Assembly: GCA_001643675.2 (NCBI GenBank)
Contig: LSRY02000008.1
Span: 126,501-190,500, forward strand
Reading direction: 5' to 3'
DNA from: Monocercomonoides exilis
Taxonomy: Eukaryota; Preaxostyla; Oxymonadida; Polymastigidae
Length of the DNA: 64,000 bases
Both the position numbers and the translations under genes were made by a program. Positions 10,983-22,469 of this stretch are shown piece after piece; positions within the stretch are counted from its first letter, which is position 1, and every line of letters starts with the position of its first letter. Below the pieces are notes generated by a model, which worked only from the letters and a program-made list of their open reading frames with translations, was not told the DNA's origin and did no database searches.

Positions 10983-11859
10983 TTATCCATCGAATGCCTC
11001 GGTGATGGTGGCAGCATCATACGCACCAGCAGGAGCGATGGACGACTTCGAGAGGCGGCTGCGGATTGTGGTGCCAGAGGCAGCTGGGGTGTATGTGCTG
11101 CAGACGCTGCGGGGATATGTTGTGGCTCGGCGGACGGTGCTGTATGGGGGTGTTGTGTGTGCATACGATGTGGAGCTTTCAGCGATGCTTTTGGTTCCGC
11201 TGGTGGTTCCGCTTCCGTCGCTTGCAGCTTCTGTGAGCACGAAGTCGGGGAGCATGCAGATCTTTGCGTCGGCTGTATGAATGCGTTCCAGTCGATCTAC
11301 GATCTGTTTGTCCCGTATCTGCAGATATGGAGATCACAACAGTCGAGGCGTGTAGTGGTGAAGCTGGACGATGAAGTGATGGGGCGAGGGGTCGCAGTGT
11401 GTGAAGTGGGGGAGATTGTGAAGAAGGGGCTGTCAGAGGTGGGGCTGAGGACGGAGGATGTGGTTCTGTCTCCAGCGGCGATTGCGCTTGCGGTGCCGGA
11501 GGAGCGCGAAGAGGAAGAGGGAGGAAAAAGGAAATGGAGTGAAAGGCTGGTATCTGATAGCGCACCGAAAGTTTGTGAAAAGAATAAAAAAGATGCAGGC
11601 AAAGCTGGAAGAAGTGATGGAGCTGCTGGTTGTGGAGGCGCTTGAGCTGAGTCGGCTGAGGTTTATGAAGGCGGGGGCAGAAGCTGAGGCTGAGGCAGGC
11701 GCAGACAAGCAGCATTCAGAAGAACCAGAAGTGTGTTGTTCTTCTCCATCCAATGGCATTCAACAGGAGAACAGGAGATCAGAAGAAGAAGCAGCAGACG
11801 GGTCTTTGGGCATAACTTCAGATAGAAGTTCAGAGGGAGTGAGGAAAGATGTGAAATAG
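10983..11859 (+). CDS. Host-type protein, 5' part; paralogue of the gene at 38.4-37.4 kb
   Basis: I do not recognise the family. A frame from ATG 11005 (MDDFERRLRIVVPEAAG...) runs to 11280. A second frame from 11278 reads MNAFQSIYDLFVPYLQIW..., DDEVMGRGVAV and EVGLRTEDVVLS. A third frame to 11859 carries a basic helix (HRKFVKRIKKMQAKLEE). All three parts have counterparts in the same order on the minus strand at 38409-37450: MDNIERQLKKM, LNAFMLICILFDPLLL, EVVGLRNDYVVLS and KKLHGQLLAMKEKVE. Conservation of the frame changes suggests introns or shared exon structure. This stretch is clearly more GC-rich than its surroundings, as expected for exons. Confidence 0.6.
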
Positions 11860-11869
11860 GCAGAAATGT

Positions 11870-12926
11870 CTACGAATAATTTGGGAATGAATGAGGAGCC
11901 AGGGAGAGGGGGCAGATCATTGATTTGGAGAAGGAAGAAGAGGAAGAAGAATATGATGATAAAGTTGAGTGCGATAATGAAGATGACAGGAGAGGCTGAA
12001 GAAGCGCATCCTAAAAAATCAGGAGAATGCTAATCAACGAACGATCATTCAGAACACACACATTTGTTCCTTTTCAGCTTCAGGACAGCTCCACTGACAT
12101 GTCAGTTTCAACAGGTCAGTCCGTCACTGCCATCCTCTCGCAAGTGTGCTCATTTTTCCAGCAAATCCGCAGTCTTTTGTACCTGCACATCCCTTCGCTC
12201 CGCATTTCTCATTCATCCAAGTCAAAAGGTCAAAGCAAAGCAGCTTCCGAGAAGCCTCCTTCTCACAATACTTCACAGCTTTTAATGCGCTCCATTGCAG
12301 TCTTCAATACACAATTCTATGACGTGAGCAGCGCCTTGGCGTTTGACCATCGGAGCTGCATTCAACAAGTGTTCACCTGTTAAAGCTCTCTTTTGCTTCT
12401 TCCACTCTTCTGACCTCGTCCGCTCCAGCTGCGCTGCAGAAGACTTCGCTGGCAGAGTTCCAGAGAAATTATATGGATCTTCCAGACTCTCTGTTTTCCT
12501 GGTTAGGGAAGAAATTCTGACTGAAAGGTGGGGAAGAGGTTCATTCCATTGGAGGCTCCCAGAGTGGAGAATTTGTTTCCATTATGTGTGATCACCCGTG
12601 CATGCTGCCTTTCTTCACAGAGATATTTTTAGACTTTATGATTGCGATGAACAGAGCAGCGATTTATTCGCTTGTCAGAATGCTGTTTCGCTTGGAGATT
12701 CTTCAGGACGATATTTGCTGTTTTCATATGTTTGCGGTGAAGCCTAATGAAGAGGAACGGTATTTGAGTTCGTTGAAAGGTTTCGGTAAAAACAAAAAGA
12801 CAGAGGAGGAAAAAGAAAAAGTTGGAGGAGAATGGATTCGGAATAAGAGGAGGATAAAGAGGATGATGAAGAAGAAATCCGTTCAAATGTATTTGAATGT
12901 TCAAATGGATTATCATTGAATGAATC
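11870..12926 (+). CDS. Host-type helical protein, 3' part of the 11-kb gene
   Basis: An acidic run (QIIDLEKEEEEEEYDDKV, about 11910-11970) is followed by QDSSTDMSVSTGQSVTAILS (12027-12366). A further frame has SLAEFQRNYMDLPDSLFSWL, then an in-frame TGA near 12516, then GGSQSGEFVSIMCDHPCMLP and a long helical stretch ending at 12919. The C-terminus is Lys/Glu-rich. Helices rich in Leu and Phe suggest an ARM/HEAT-like fold, but no repeat consensus is secure. Frame changes may be very short introns (a GTGAGC...CGGAG candidate near 12322) or decay. It probably continues the 10.98-11.86 kb gene. Confidence 0.5.
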
Positions 12927-13292
12927 GTCATCTTCAATTCTGTTCACTCTTTTATTCATCAAAAAGAGCAGATTGAAAACAGGCTACTCTTTTGCTTATT
13001 TTCCTGCAAAATTCATATCCAGATCAGAAAAAGTTCAGTCATTTGAGAACATTTCATAAGAATGAGTTAAATGTTTTGATTCTTCATTGACACTTTAAGC
13101 TTTCTTTGTTTTGTCATCTGTGCATTGTAATATTATTTCTGATAATGCAATGAAGGCAGCTATTCAATTTGAACGTGCAGGCAGAATAGCTTCGCTCTTT
13201 CCTTATGAGTCATTTTGCATTCCTTTTTCTTCCCCTGAAGACGAAGCATCTTCCGAATGTATCCGGGACTCCCTCTGCAAACGCAGCACAGT

Positions 13293-14691
13293 TTATATCG
13301 AAAGTGACTTGAGTGGCACATATATCTGATCATCCTCTGTTTCTTTTTCTTCTTCTTCTTCTGCTGCTGTGTTTATTCCGTCTTTTTTCTTTTTGTTTTC
13401 CTTTGCCTTTTTCATTGATGCGCTGTAAGCTTTGTCTTCGTCTTCGATTGTCTTTTCGTTTTCATTCGTTTTGTTCATCTTTCTTTCATCTAATAATCTC
13501 TTCAGCTTCTTCATTTGGGGGACTATCAGCTCCTTCTCAATCGGATGCGTACACATCATCAAAAACTGCGCAACGTCTGCTGCAACAGAAATCGCTTCTT
13601 CGCTTAAAAGCTCCTGTTTCATTGCGCAATACAATGCAAATATCTTCAATATTTCCTGTTTCGCTTGAGACGCCCGAAGATGCAGTACTGACAAATACGA
13701 AAGAAGACAGCACTTCAGAAGGGAGAGCATCCCAACATGCATTTCTGAATAGTGTCTGTTTGGATATGGATCAGAAAGAGGGTGCATCGAAGAGACGTTG
13801 AAAAAGGGGAACAAGCAGACTCATAGACTGCGGGTGAGGGATGTATGAAGGCACACGAGAGACAGGCGCATTTGGTGCTCTTTCGGCGAATGGGAGTTCG
13901 TCTGATTCAAAGCAGATGATGCCTTTTAGAGGAGACAGAAGCGGAGTGAACAGCTCGTGGATCGTGTTGAACAGCTGCGAGAGAGTGTCATTTTGTTCAC
14001 TCGGCGCCAGAATGTCCTCTGATCAGATTTTGGTGCACTTTCTTTTGCTGCTCGACGATTTCGATGAGACAATTTCTCTGATCTCTCCGCGGGACGATTT
14101 GTAGCTTTTGTACGACTCTTCCAGCGACATCCGCTTCTGCTGCTACGAAAAAGCATGTGGAATCTTTTGAAAGGCACTTATCTGCTGCAGCGTCAGAAAA
14201 GTCTGCAATTGCTCGTTCTTCTGCTCAGTCAGTGCGAAGATGAAGCGCGAGATCGACTTCTTCCGAAGAGAATTCATAATCTGACTCTGCGACGTCTCAG
14301 AGGCAGAAGGTGACAACGTCCTCAGAGTGCCCATGATGGATGTTATATAACTGCTGATCAAATTGCCACACTAGAGTGAAAGAACTGTCTATGAAAATGC
14401 ATCAGACTGGTAAGCTGGGTTTTGTGACTGAGCAATCCATTGCTATGACTTAAACGACGTCACCAGACTGAACTTGGAAAGTGCACATGCATTCAAAGAT
14501 GCGCTCTCATCGTTTACTGTCCAATTCGCTTTGACAATTCCATCCGATTTTTCTGCTTCTTCATCCGTGTCTACACTGCAAGACTCTCCGATGTCTGCAA
14601 GTTTTGGTCCCTTTTTCTTGGTTGAGCTGTTCTTTTCGACTTCTACTAATTTCTTTTTGAAGTGAGTGCCGTTTTCTTCCTCATCTGACAT
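13293..14691 (-). CDS. Intron-split helical protein of unknown function
   Basis: I do not recognise it. It starts at ATG 14691 with an acidic N-terminus (MSDEEENGTHFKKK). A good intron runs from GTGACG (about 14462) to a pyrimidine-rich acceptor CTTTCACTCTAG (about 14371). Next come LISSYITSIMGTLRTLSPSA and coil-like segments. A second probable intron (GTCTCT...ATTCAG, ~13797-13745) joins LLVPLFQ to MHVGMLSLLKCCLLSYLSVL. The C-terminal exon (to 13293) has a helical array (AKQEILKIFALYCAMKQELL) and ends in a Lys/Glu-rich tail. The middle has alternative short introns that I cannot resolve, plus TGA and TAG codons in one frame. The same frame extends upstream through a TGA to 14961. Confidence 0.6.
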
Positions 14692-14994
14692 TCTGTAGAA
14701 CCTCTCTCACATAATTAAGCATTTTTTGACTGAAGCTTTTATTCCATCCTTTTTCTTTTCTTTTCTTTTTCTTGTATGAAACATCTTTGAAAGGACTTTA
14801 TTCTTCAAAAAGTGTTTCGTTGATTCATTGACTGTAATAATGTTCATGAAAGGAAAGATTGAAGAAAGTACACGGACAGATGAAGAATCAATATGATTGC
14901 TTGATCCTGAAGTTGAGTGAGATGTTGAATCGCAAGCATTTGGTGAGTATCCTATTCCCATTTATCATCAATTGATTATTCTCCGTTCTCTAAA

Positions 14995-15575
14995 ACTGCT
15001 CACTTATCCTTTAAATGGATTCGAATTCATATCTCCATAATCTTTTGTCATTTTGCATCTCTGAAATGGTGCTCTATTGCAAATTATGCATCCACACAGA
15101 AAGTAAAAATTGAAAATTTAAGAAAAATTTCACAACTCAAAATAAAACAACAAACCATTCAACTTTGTGTATTCATTGCTCATTTGAACATTTGTAAGCT
15201 ATACTTGGAGAATGAAATATTATAATTCGTTCTGGGCATTGCAAATTTCAGTTCAAATATAAAAAAGAATCATCAACATAATGATTAACTTTTTATAAAA
15301 ATAGAATTATTACATACCTTGAGCATTTTTGAGCTCATCAATTCCAACATGGACAAAGAAAAGAAAAAGTGTATTCATTGTTTATTAGCTATTTGAATTT
15401 TGATCACAAAACAGAATATATAATTTTTTGATTTAAAATATTTTTTCTCATTTAGAAGTTTGCAATAAGCCAACAAACATTGTTATAAAAGTTAGTTTTG
15501 TTAATTAATATTATGGAAACGGAATGATAATAAAATAACTTCCATGGGTCAAATTTTTGATCTGATGTCACTTTT
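14995..15575. other. AT-rich intergenic region with a repeat end
   Basis: No coding signal. Near 15516-15575 it contains GGAAACGGAATGAT and GATCTGATGTCACTTTTCAA, which also occur at the ends of the foldback element at 33607-34325. Confidence 0.55.
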
Positions 15576-15589
15576 CAAAAAAATTTAGC

Positions 15590-15980
15590 CATATCATAAA
15601 AAATTCCGACGTTTGATCATAAAAAATTTTCATTAAGGGTAGGGTTGAACTGAAAATATTTTTGTTAAATAATGTGAAAATATTGTTTAATATATTGTTA
15701 ATATTTATTATTTGTTGATATAAAATTTGTTTCCAATTGTTTTTGTTACAAATTTTGAAAAAAATAAAAAAAAATTGTTAGAAAATATCGATTATTCAAT
15801 AAATAGAACAAAACAAAAGTTAACTGGTTTGTTAAACATGAAAACGATAATAACAATACGTAATCAATCAATTTTTTATATGAAAATAAGTTTTATGATG
15901 TTATTACAAAGAAATTTAGAAATTGATGCTAAAGATATAAAAGCATTTATTGAAAAGCGAATAATTTTCATTAACACATA
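15590..15980 (+). repeat. Interspersed repeat A, copy 2
   Basis: Inverted relative to copy 1 at 2780-3175, with long matching blocks along the whole length. The 88-codon frame 15727-15993 is broken in copy 1, so it is probably incidental. Confidence 0.75.
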
Positions 15981-16383
15981 TGGAGAAATATGACGGAAAC
16001 ACATAACATTTGTCGAATAAACTATTGTTTATTGTTAATAATTGTTTTTAAATTAATACTTCTTGAAATTAGTTATATGAATTAATTAAACAAAGCTATT
16101 GAAAAAAATTACAAAGAAAGAATAAAAAAAAGAAGAAATTCATTGAATTTTTTTAACAAAAAAAGCCCACAACTATTATGACCTCATCTTTTTTATCCTC
16201 TATCCTTTTTTTTGGCATTGCCACAGTTGCTTGGAGAACATTCCATTCAACTATTTTTCTGAATATGCTTCTCTGCGCCATTTCTTCCTCTTCGCAAATC
16301 ACTTTTTAAGCTGGACAAATATGTCTCGAAGTTTCATTGAATTCTTCAACAGTCTTGCTTTATTCAGTGTCAACCTTGATTTG

Positions 16384-18176
16384 AGGATGCAAGGGTGACT
16401 TTAGAAAGTGTAGAAGATGGTTTTCGGGCTGATAACAATCAGCTCTTTGAGGCTGGTGCTATGCGAGTTCGAAACACTGGACGAAGTGGTGATCACGTTG
16501 TTTTCAAAGATTAAGTGCACCGGGTGTGTGATTGTGGGTGGGGAGAAGGGGAGCGGAGACGGGAGATGTGAAAAGATCGCATCGGTGCAAGAGGAGGATG
16601 CTAGGCAAGGCACAGACACATGGCTTGGGTTGCGGTGTGTTCTTGGGGGAGGTTGATGCCACCAGGCAGTTTGCCCTCGAGCATGTGGTGTTGGCGGTGG
16701 TAGATGCAGTCTATTTCAACTGAAACATACCCAGCGCCGACCTCCCCCTTTCATTTTCAACCTCCACTTCGCATCCTTTCCTTCACCCCATCCATCGCTT
16801 CCCACTCCTCCCACCGACCCCGACCATGTGTCGACCTCCTCCCCTTCATCACATTCTTCCGCGCCTACCAGATATTCTTCAATCAGGACACCAATACCTC
16901 TCACCGCAAGGTCAACTCCCTGCTTGACCCCTGCGACTTCATCTCCACAACTGTGTTATTCATCAACAGCTAAATAGAAAACTATCTCTGGATCTGCCCA
17001 CTCTTCCCTCTTCTGCCTCCTCGACGGATAACTAGCTGTGTCCTCCTTCCTCTTTTCAACGGATGACCAGCTCGTCCGTTTAAACTCCACCCTCCTTTGT
17101 TCTTGCCTAGGAACCCTTCGCATCTCCAACATATCTGAACATTCCCTCCACCTCACCTGCCCAGCTCTTCGTGCTCTCCCTGATTCCTATTTCTTTTTCT
17201 TTGATGTCAATCTTTCCATTCTTAGTACTGTTTCGCCTGTGCTCGTGCTCGACGATGACATCAGCAACTTCGTTGAACATCTCATCACCACGGATCTCGC
17301 CTTTGGAGGTTTCAAAGTTGTTATTCTCATCTAACTGTGAAATCAGTCAATATGCTTCTTCAGCATGATACATTTCGTCTTCCCTGCCATCTCGCTCGAC
17401 AAGCTCTGTTGCAGAATGCATGCCGGCAACTTCCAGCACACCAGCAGTATCCTTTCCATTTGTATATTTTCCCTCACGGCCAGCTGCAACCTCATCTGCT
17501 TGATATGTCAGAGCACTCAATATTCCTTTGTTCGAATGAGGAGGCTGAGTCATCTTTCCAGGCGCATCTTGGTGGCTCCTCAACTGTTGATTCACTCGGC
17601 GCTGCATTAACAATCAACTCTCTCCTCAGCCTTTCGTATCGATGCTTTCAGGCTTTCGTGTTAAGGAAGAAACAGATGAAAAGACACACCTTGAAATCTT
17701 TAATTTTTTGCTCTGAGAGAAAGAGAGAAAAGAAGGGGATATTGGGGAATTGAAGAAGGGGAAGAAGGAGAAGAAGAAGATGAAAATGAATCGAGTTGTG
17801 AAGATAAAATAAGAGGATGGGGAAGAGAAAGTGGAAAAATGGAATACGAAGAAGAGGAAGAGGAAGGATAAGAAGAAGAAGAAGAAGAAGAAGAAGAAAA
17901 AGAAGAAGAGGAAGAGGAAGAGGAAGAGAAAGAGGAAGAGAAAGAGGAAGAGGAAGAGGAAGAGAAAGAGGAAGAGGAAGAGGAAGAGGAAGAGGAAGAG
18001 GAAGAGGAAGAGGAAGAGGAAGAGAAAAAGAAGAAGAAGCAGAAGAAGAAGCAGATATGCTTGGAAATGGAAAAGAAGGCTGCGAAACTTCAGCTTCACT
18101 ACTATTAGCAGAAGAAATTGAAGAAGAAGCCGAAGCAGAAGAAGAATTATCATTTTTGCTTGTTTGTTGTTCTTGA
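16384..18176 (+). CDS. Decayed or intron-split gene with a Glu-rich tail
   Basis: The raised GC content of 16400-17650, against an AT-rich background, marks exons, but no single frame holds. Pieces include 16417-16656 (+), 16704-16973 (+), 17038-17334 (+; DDDISNFVEHLITTDLAFGG) and 17630-17720 (FRVKEETDEKTHLEIFNFLL). The last leads into the GAAGAG repeat, read as poly-Glu, and ends with EEAEEEADMLGNGKEG to 18176. Strand choice rests on the acidic segments. I cannot name the protein or prove the exon joins. Confidence 0.35.
17870..18045. repeat. (GAAGAG)n purine tract
   Basis: Hexanucleotide repeat, possibly translated as Glu on the plus strand; the RKRK, GRGR and LFLF frames across it are artefacts. 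Confidence 0.9.
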
Positions 18177-18379
18177 AAATTTTCTTTGTATTTCTAAAAA
18201 ATTCATCAAACAGCATGATTTTCTGCAAAGAAGTGGAAGAAGAAGCAAAATGAGCTCTCAAATTAATTATCGAAATACGCCTTCGCATTTTCGCTTCGCT
18301 TTTGCTTCGAATGTGTATGTTCTTTTGGAGCATAATTTTCTTCTTGTTCTTCTTTTTCTTTTTCTTTTGTTGTTCTTTT

Positions 18380-20760
18380 TAAGAAGATAAGTTTTTCGAA
18401 TTGTCATTTTCTCCTTTTTCTGCAGCTGAAAATGTGCTTTTATTGTGAAACAAATCTCCAAAGCTTCCAAATTGAACAGCCTGCCTGTCAAAATACAGAT
18501 CATCTTGAATTTGAAAAACCTTCATCCACCAAACAACAAGAAAGCGATTCAACATTCTGCTTGATCCACACTTTCCTCTGTTTTGCACAACCTTTGAAAA
18601 ATGAATCACTTCTCTCAATCTTCTTCTTCTTCAGATACAAGACAAACGCCTTTCTCTTCTTCTAAGCCTGCTCCTGTTCCTTCTTCTGTTCGTCTTTGAA
18701 CCTTTCCCGCTCTTTCTCTGAGTTCTCTTGCTCTTCTTCCAGTAGCTCCTCTTTTTCATTCTCTGCGTCTTCCTTTTCCTTCTTCTCCATCTTCAGCTGC
18801 ATCGCTTTCTCCAACTCAACTCGTTCGATGCGGCTTGGAATAGCCGACAATTTTGGCTCAGGAAAGCACAATGATGAAGAAGAAACGGTATGCAATATTT
18901 GATTGGTGAAAGTTGGGGTATTGGTGGAAGAAGGAGATATAGATTACTTTGAAAAAGGAGGTGAAAGTGATGGTGTTGAAGGAGGTAAAGCATTATCAAT
19001 ATGATAGAAATCAGATGGAATATGTGAGGAGAGAAAAGAAGGTTATGATGATGATAAGATTGAAGAAGAAGAAAAGTTTGTCGATGTCGTTTGCTGAGGA
19101 ATTGACTGAAGAGTCTGATTCGGTCCAATTGACGTTGTGTAAACAACATTTTGCTGGTAAAAAGGCAAGCTTATAATTCTTTCTGCTTCTCTTTCTTTTT
19201 CTTCTCTCAGCTTCCTTTCTTTGATTCGCATCAATCTTTCGTCTATTTCCTTCTTAACCTTCATCAAATACTCCTTTCACCACATCCTGTCTATTTCTTC
19301 CTCCTAAAACCACTTGTCATCTCAAAGCGCATTGTGACATTTAGATATTGGAATCAGTGTTCTTTCTGGTGTCAGCAACGAATATAGCGAAAGAAAATCT
19401 GTGTTCTTCTTCACCTTTTTCCTCCTCTTCATCCCTTCCAGCGTCGCAAGAAGGCTGCTTCGTGGAGCCTTTGTGTATTTGCAGGTACTTTGTGGAGAAA
19501 TCATTGAAGAAACATGAGAGATAGACAAAGCAGAGGATGATGATTGAGAAACAGATGGTGTCAAAGCTTTGTTAGCAGTTGTATTCTTTAATGTGAAGTC
19601 ATAATCATATTCTTCTTGAAGCAGAACCATGTTATCTTTGCTGCATTTCTTCCTTCAAGCTGCTTTTTTTTTCTAATTTTCTGGATAGCGGAAAACCTTC
19701 TAGCTGCTCTGTGAAGAAGAAGATGATGATGAAATCACAGAATACGTGTCATGAGCATGTTTGCCTTTCAACGAAGCTGATTTCGACGCTTCAGACTTGC
19801 TGCAATTCAGCTCGCTTTTCCATCTCTCTTTTTCCTCTTTGTCTTCAATACAAAACTGTGCATTTCCTCTTGTGTTTGACTTCGTTTCATTCTCTCCTGC
19901 TGCTTCTGCTTTCCGCATTTGTGAAATTAAACTCAAAATCTCTTCGTCTGCCACAACTTTTCCAGACAATTGTTGTTTTTCGAAGTATTAAACTCGAAAT
20001 GATGTTCTGCTTCCAACAAATGACTCCAAATGGATCATTCTATCAACTTTTCTATTTGAAGTTCCATATTTCTCTGTCTATAAATATTTCTCATGTTCAA
20101 TTCTTTTCAATCTTTCTATTCCTCCTTCATTTCCTTATGAGCTTAATAATGTGCCTCCCTCCCCTTTTCCAGCTTCTTTTCCACATTCACACTTATCTTC
20201 CCTCTTCTCTTCCTTTTCCTGCTCTGCGCTGCTTCAATCGATTTCATCTTCATCTTCATTTGTTTCTCAGTGGAAAGCGGGATGATGCTTGAATTCTGGC
20301 TGAACCAAGATGTCTCCACACGCTTCTGCCCATTCCTTTTCACGCTTTTCCACAACTTCACCCAATAGAATGCCATGTTCTTCTTCTGGAATTGTTAATG
20401 CTTTCGTGCACCATCTTTAAACTTGTGCTCTTTGAATTGAGACTTCTGCTTTTTTTTCATTCCTTATTTATTCTCACCTATGAATATTATTTTCTTCTCG
20501 TCTGCCCTTCTTCACTCCACCCTTCTCCTTTGTTCTCTTGCGCTTTCTGCTTTCGATTCTAATAGAACTTTCTTCACAACTCCTCTCTCCTCTTCCGGTC
20601 AAAAATCATCTTGCTCATCTTCGTTTCGCTCCATTTCGCTTCCATCTCCACCAACTTTCAGTTCAGCTTTATCCTTATCTCCCTCTCCTTTCTCCACTCC
20701 CTGCTCATCTTCATCTTTCTTGCTCTGTCAGAAGAACTTTTCCAAGATTTAATGTAATTC
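18380..20760 (-). CDS. Lys/Glu-rich coiled-coil protein in several exons
   Basis: I do not recognise it. Minus-strand segments in order: a basic part (20760-20500, MIFDRKRRGVVKKV), 20376-20143 (VKRNGQKRVETSWFSQNS), 19991-19700 (VADEEILSLISQMRKAEAAG), 19630-19322 (ATLEGMKRRKKVKKNTDFLS), 19267-19043 (DERLMRIKERKLREEKERE) and 18895-18662 (RIERVELEKAMQLKMEKKEK). The long charged heptad-like segments predict coiled coils. The gaps are pyrimidine-rich on the minus strand and may be introns, but I could not define all junctions. It faces away from the transposon that starts at 20928. Confidence 0.45.
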
Positions 20761-20927
20761 TTTTCTTGACTTTTCAATCTTTCACACAATGCTTTAGTTC
20801 TGTGACATTTCACATTCCTGACGCACTTCCTAATATATAATTTAAATTGATAATTTGATAATAATTTCATATCACACATAAACAGCAATACAATAATTGA
20901 TTTTTGTATATTTTGTGAATTAATAAA

Positions 20928-21505
20928 AAAAACAAACTTTGTCAAAAATGAACAAGAATTAATAAAGTCACATTGAATAGTCTTTCTGTTTGTTTCATCA
21001 AAAATTGTCTATGTGCCAAACAAAATTACCAGTTTCTAAACAAATAGGTCAAAATTCTTATATTAATGAAAAATAACAACGATTTGTTCCAAACCTTTTA
21101 TGCAGCTTTGTCGTTATATGTCAAACGTTCTCACATATTAAATATATAGAATAACTGTAAAATAATAAGAAAAATCTTCGAAGACGGTGCATGGGAAACA
21201 ATTCATTTCACACAACACTTCATCCCAAATAAAAAATATGTTAAAAAACAAATTATTACCAACTTTTTCCACTAACAGATTTTCAAAAAAAAGCATCAGA
21301 CATGTTTATTATCGTTATTTATTCACACTGAGCAAAATAGATCATGGTATTCTTAATGGCGCCATTAATAATAATTTGTATTTTTTATGATCAAAAATTT
21401 CAAAAAATTTTAATAATTATTTATTTTTGTTTCATTTAATTTGTGAATATTATTGCTTTATTAATGCAAACAAGTCATACAAAATTGGTTTTGAATTTTT
21501 ATTGT
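20928..21505 (+). repeat. Left 578-bp TIR of the USP-transposon
   Basis: Reverse complement of 26523-27100. The 67-codon frame in it (21187-21390) appears identically in the right TIR (26841-26638); it is Lys/Asn-rich and probably incidental, although conserved in both arms. Confidence 0.92.
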
Positions 21506-22334
21506 TTGAATATAGGTGAAAAGTTGTTTTTTATTTTTTCATTGAATTTTCATTTCAAGTGGGATAAATATCTTTGAAAAATTAAACACTTAAAAATGTT
21601 TTGTTTTTGAATGAACATATATATAATTATTGTTCTATTCAATATATAACTGTTTTGTTATCAATATCTTCATTGTTGAGAAACTACAACGGTTGATGAA
21701 TATTCAGTGATGAGAAAAACATAAAAATAAATTCATTGTTAATTCGATAACAATCATGAAACAAAATAACACTAAAATAACATTAGCACTTCATTGAATT
21801 AATCATCTAAAATAGAGAAAGCAACATATATGTTTCTTTTATTGTTGCATCACTTTCAAAGGAATATTTTTTGACTATATCATCATTAAAACATTTCCCG
21901 TCAGTCAATTCAATATCAATTTGTATGAACAATAAAAGATTCAATAAAAAGCATTACTATATCAACAAATACATGGTATCATAGTCAATTCAAAACACAA
22001 AAGAATACAAATACTTTAGGTGCAAAAACAAACTTGACTGTTAATCCTTTGTTTTCTACCCACTCTCCCCTATCTGATATAACTCTTGTCCTAAGACAAA
22101 AAGATCAAATTCAACAGAGAAAAAAGGCAGACACAGTGATGAAACATCACTTCACACCCTCAGCTATTCTCCTTTCCTAAAACCTAATCCAAAAATCATT
22201 GAAACTCTTCACAACACCCATCATAAAATGAATCTCTATTTAGACATATATAAATAAATTTCGGGACTATTACCAAGTGAAAATAGGGACATTATTGGGA
22301 CAGAAACAGTAAGAAAACAATCGGATTCTAACTA

Positions 22335-22458
22335 TTGTGTACCTGGGAGGCTGTTCGTCGTATCCAGGTCCGGATAAAGCAGCCCGAAGGCTGCAATATC
22401 AAATACGAACAGTCATGTCCAGCACCCTTCCGACAGAGTGCCAGCTAAGCATACACAA
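22335..22458. ncRNA. Candidate structured RNA element, GC-rich island
   Basis: A 124-nt GC-rich island in an AT-rich element is closed by TTGTGTA (22335-22341) pairing with TACACAA (22452-22458). Nested helices: CTGTTCGT (22351) with ACGAACAG (22405-22412); TATCC (22361) with GGATA (22372-22376); GCAGCC (22379) with GGCTGC (22389-22394) around a CGAA loop; and GCAC with GTGC near 22422-22441. This looks like a multi-branch RNA or a DNA recognition structure. CCAGGTCCGGA..AAGCAGCC recalls SRP RNA helix 8, but the apical stem is poor. It lies in the 3' flank of the USP-transposase gene; the active strand is unknown. Confidence 0.4.
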
Positions 22459-22469
22459 CAACTAGTTTC

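Noticed and set aside
14143-14445. Four in-frame TAG codons taken as evidence for TAG = Gln
   Set aside because: Three lie in or end a well-formed intron and the fourth is a plausible short-intron acceptor.
17626-18333. 235-codon minus-strand frame rich in Leu/Phe
   Set aside because: Reverse reading of the GAAGAG tract; it would be an unrealistic poly-(Leu-Phe) protein.
22335-22458. 5S rRNA, tRNA, hammerhead, HDV-like or twister ribozyme
   Set aside because: The defining sequence blocks (A/B boxes, CUGAUGA, 5S loop motifs, full twister core) are absent; only a general structured-RNA call is kept.
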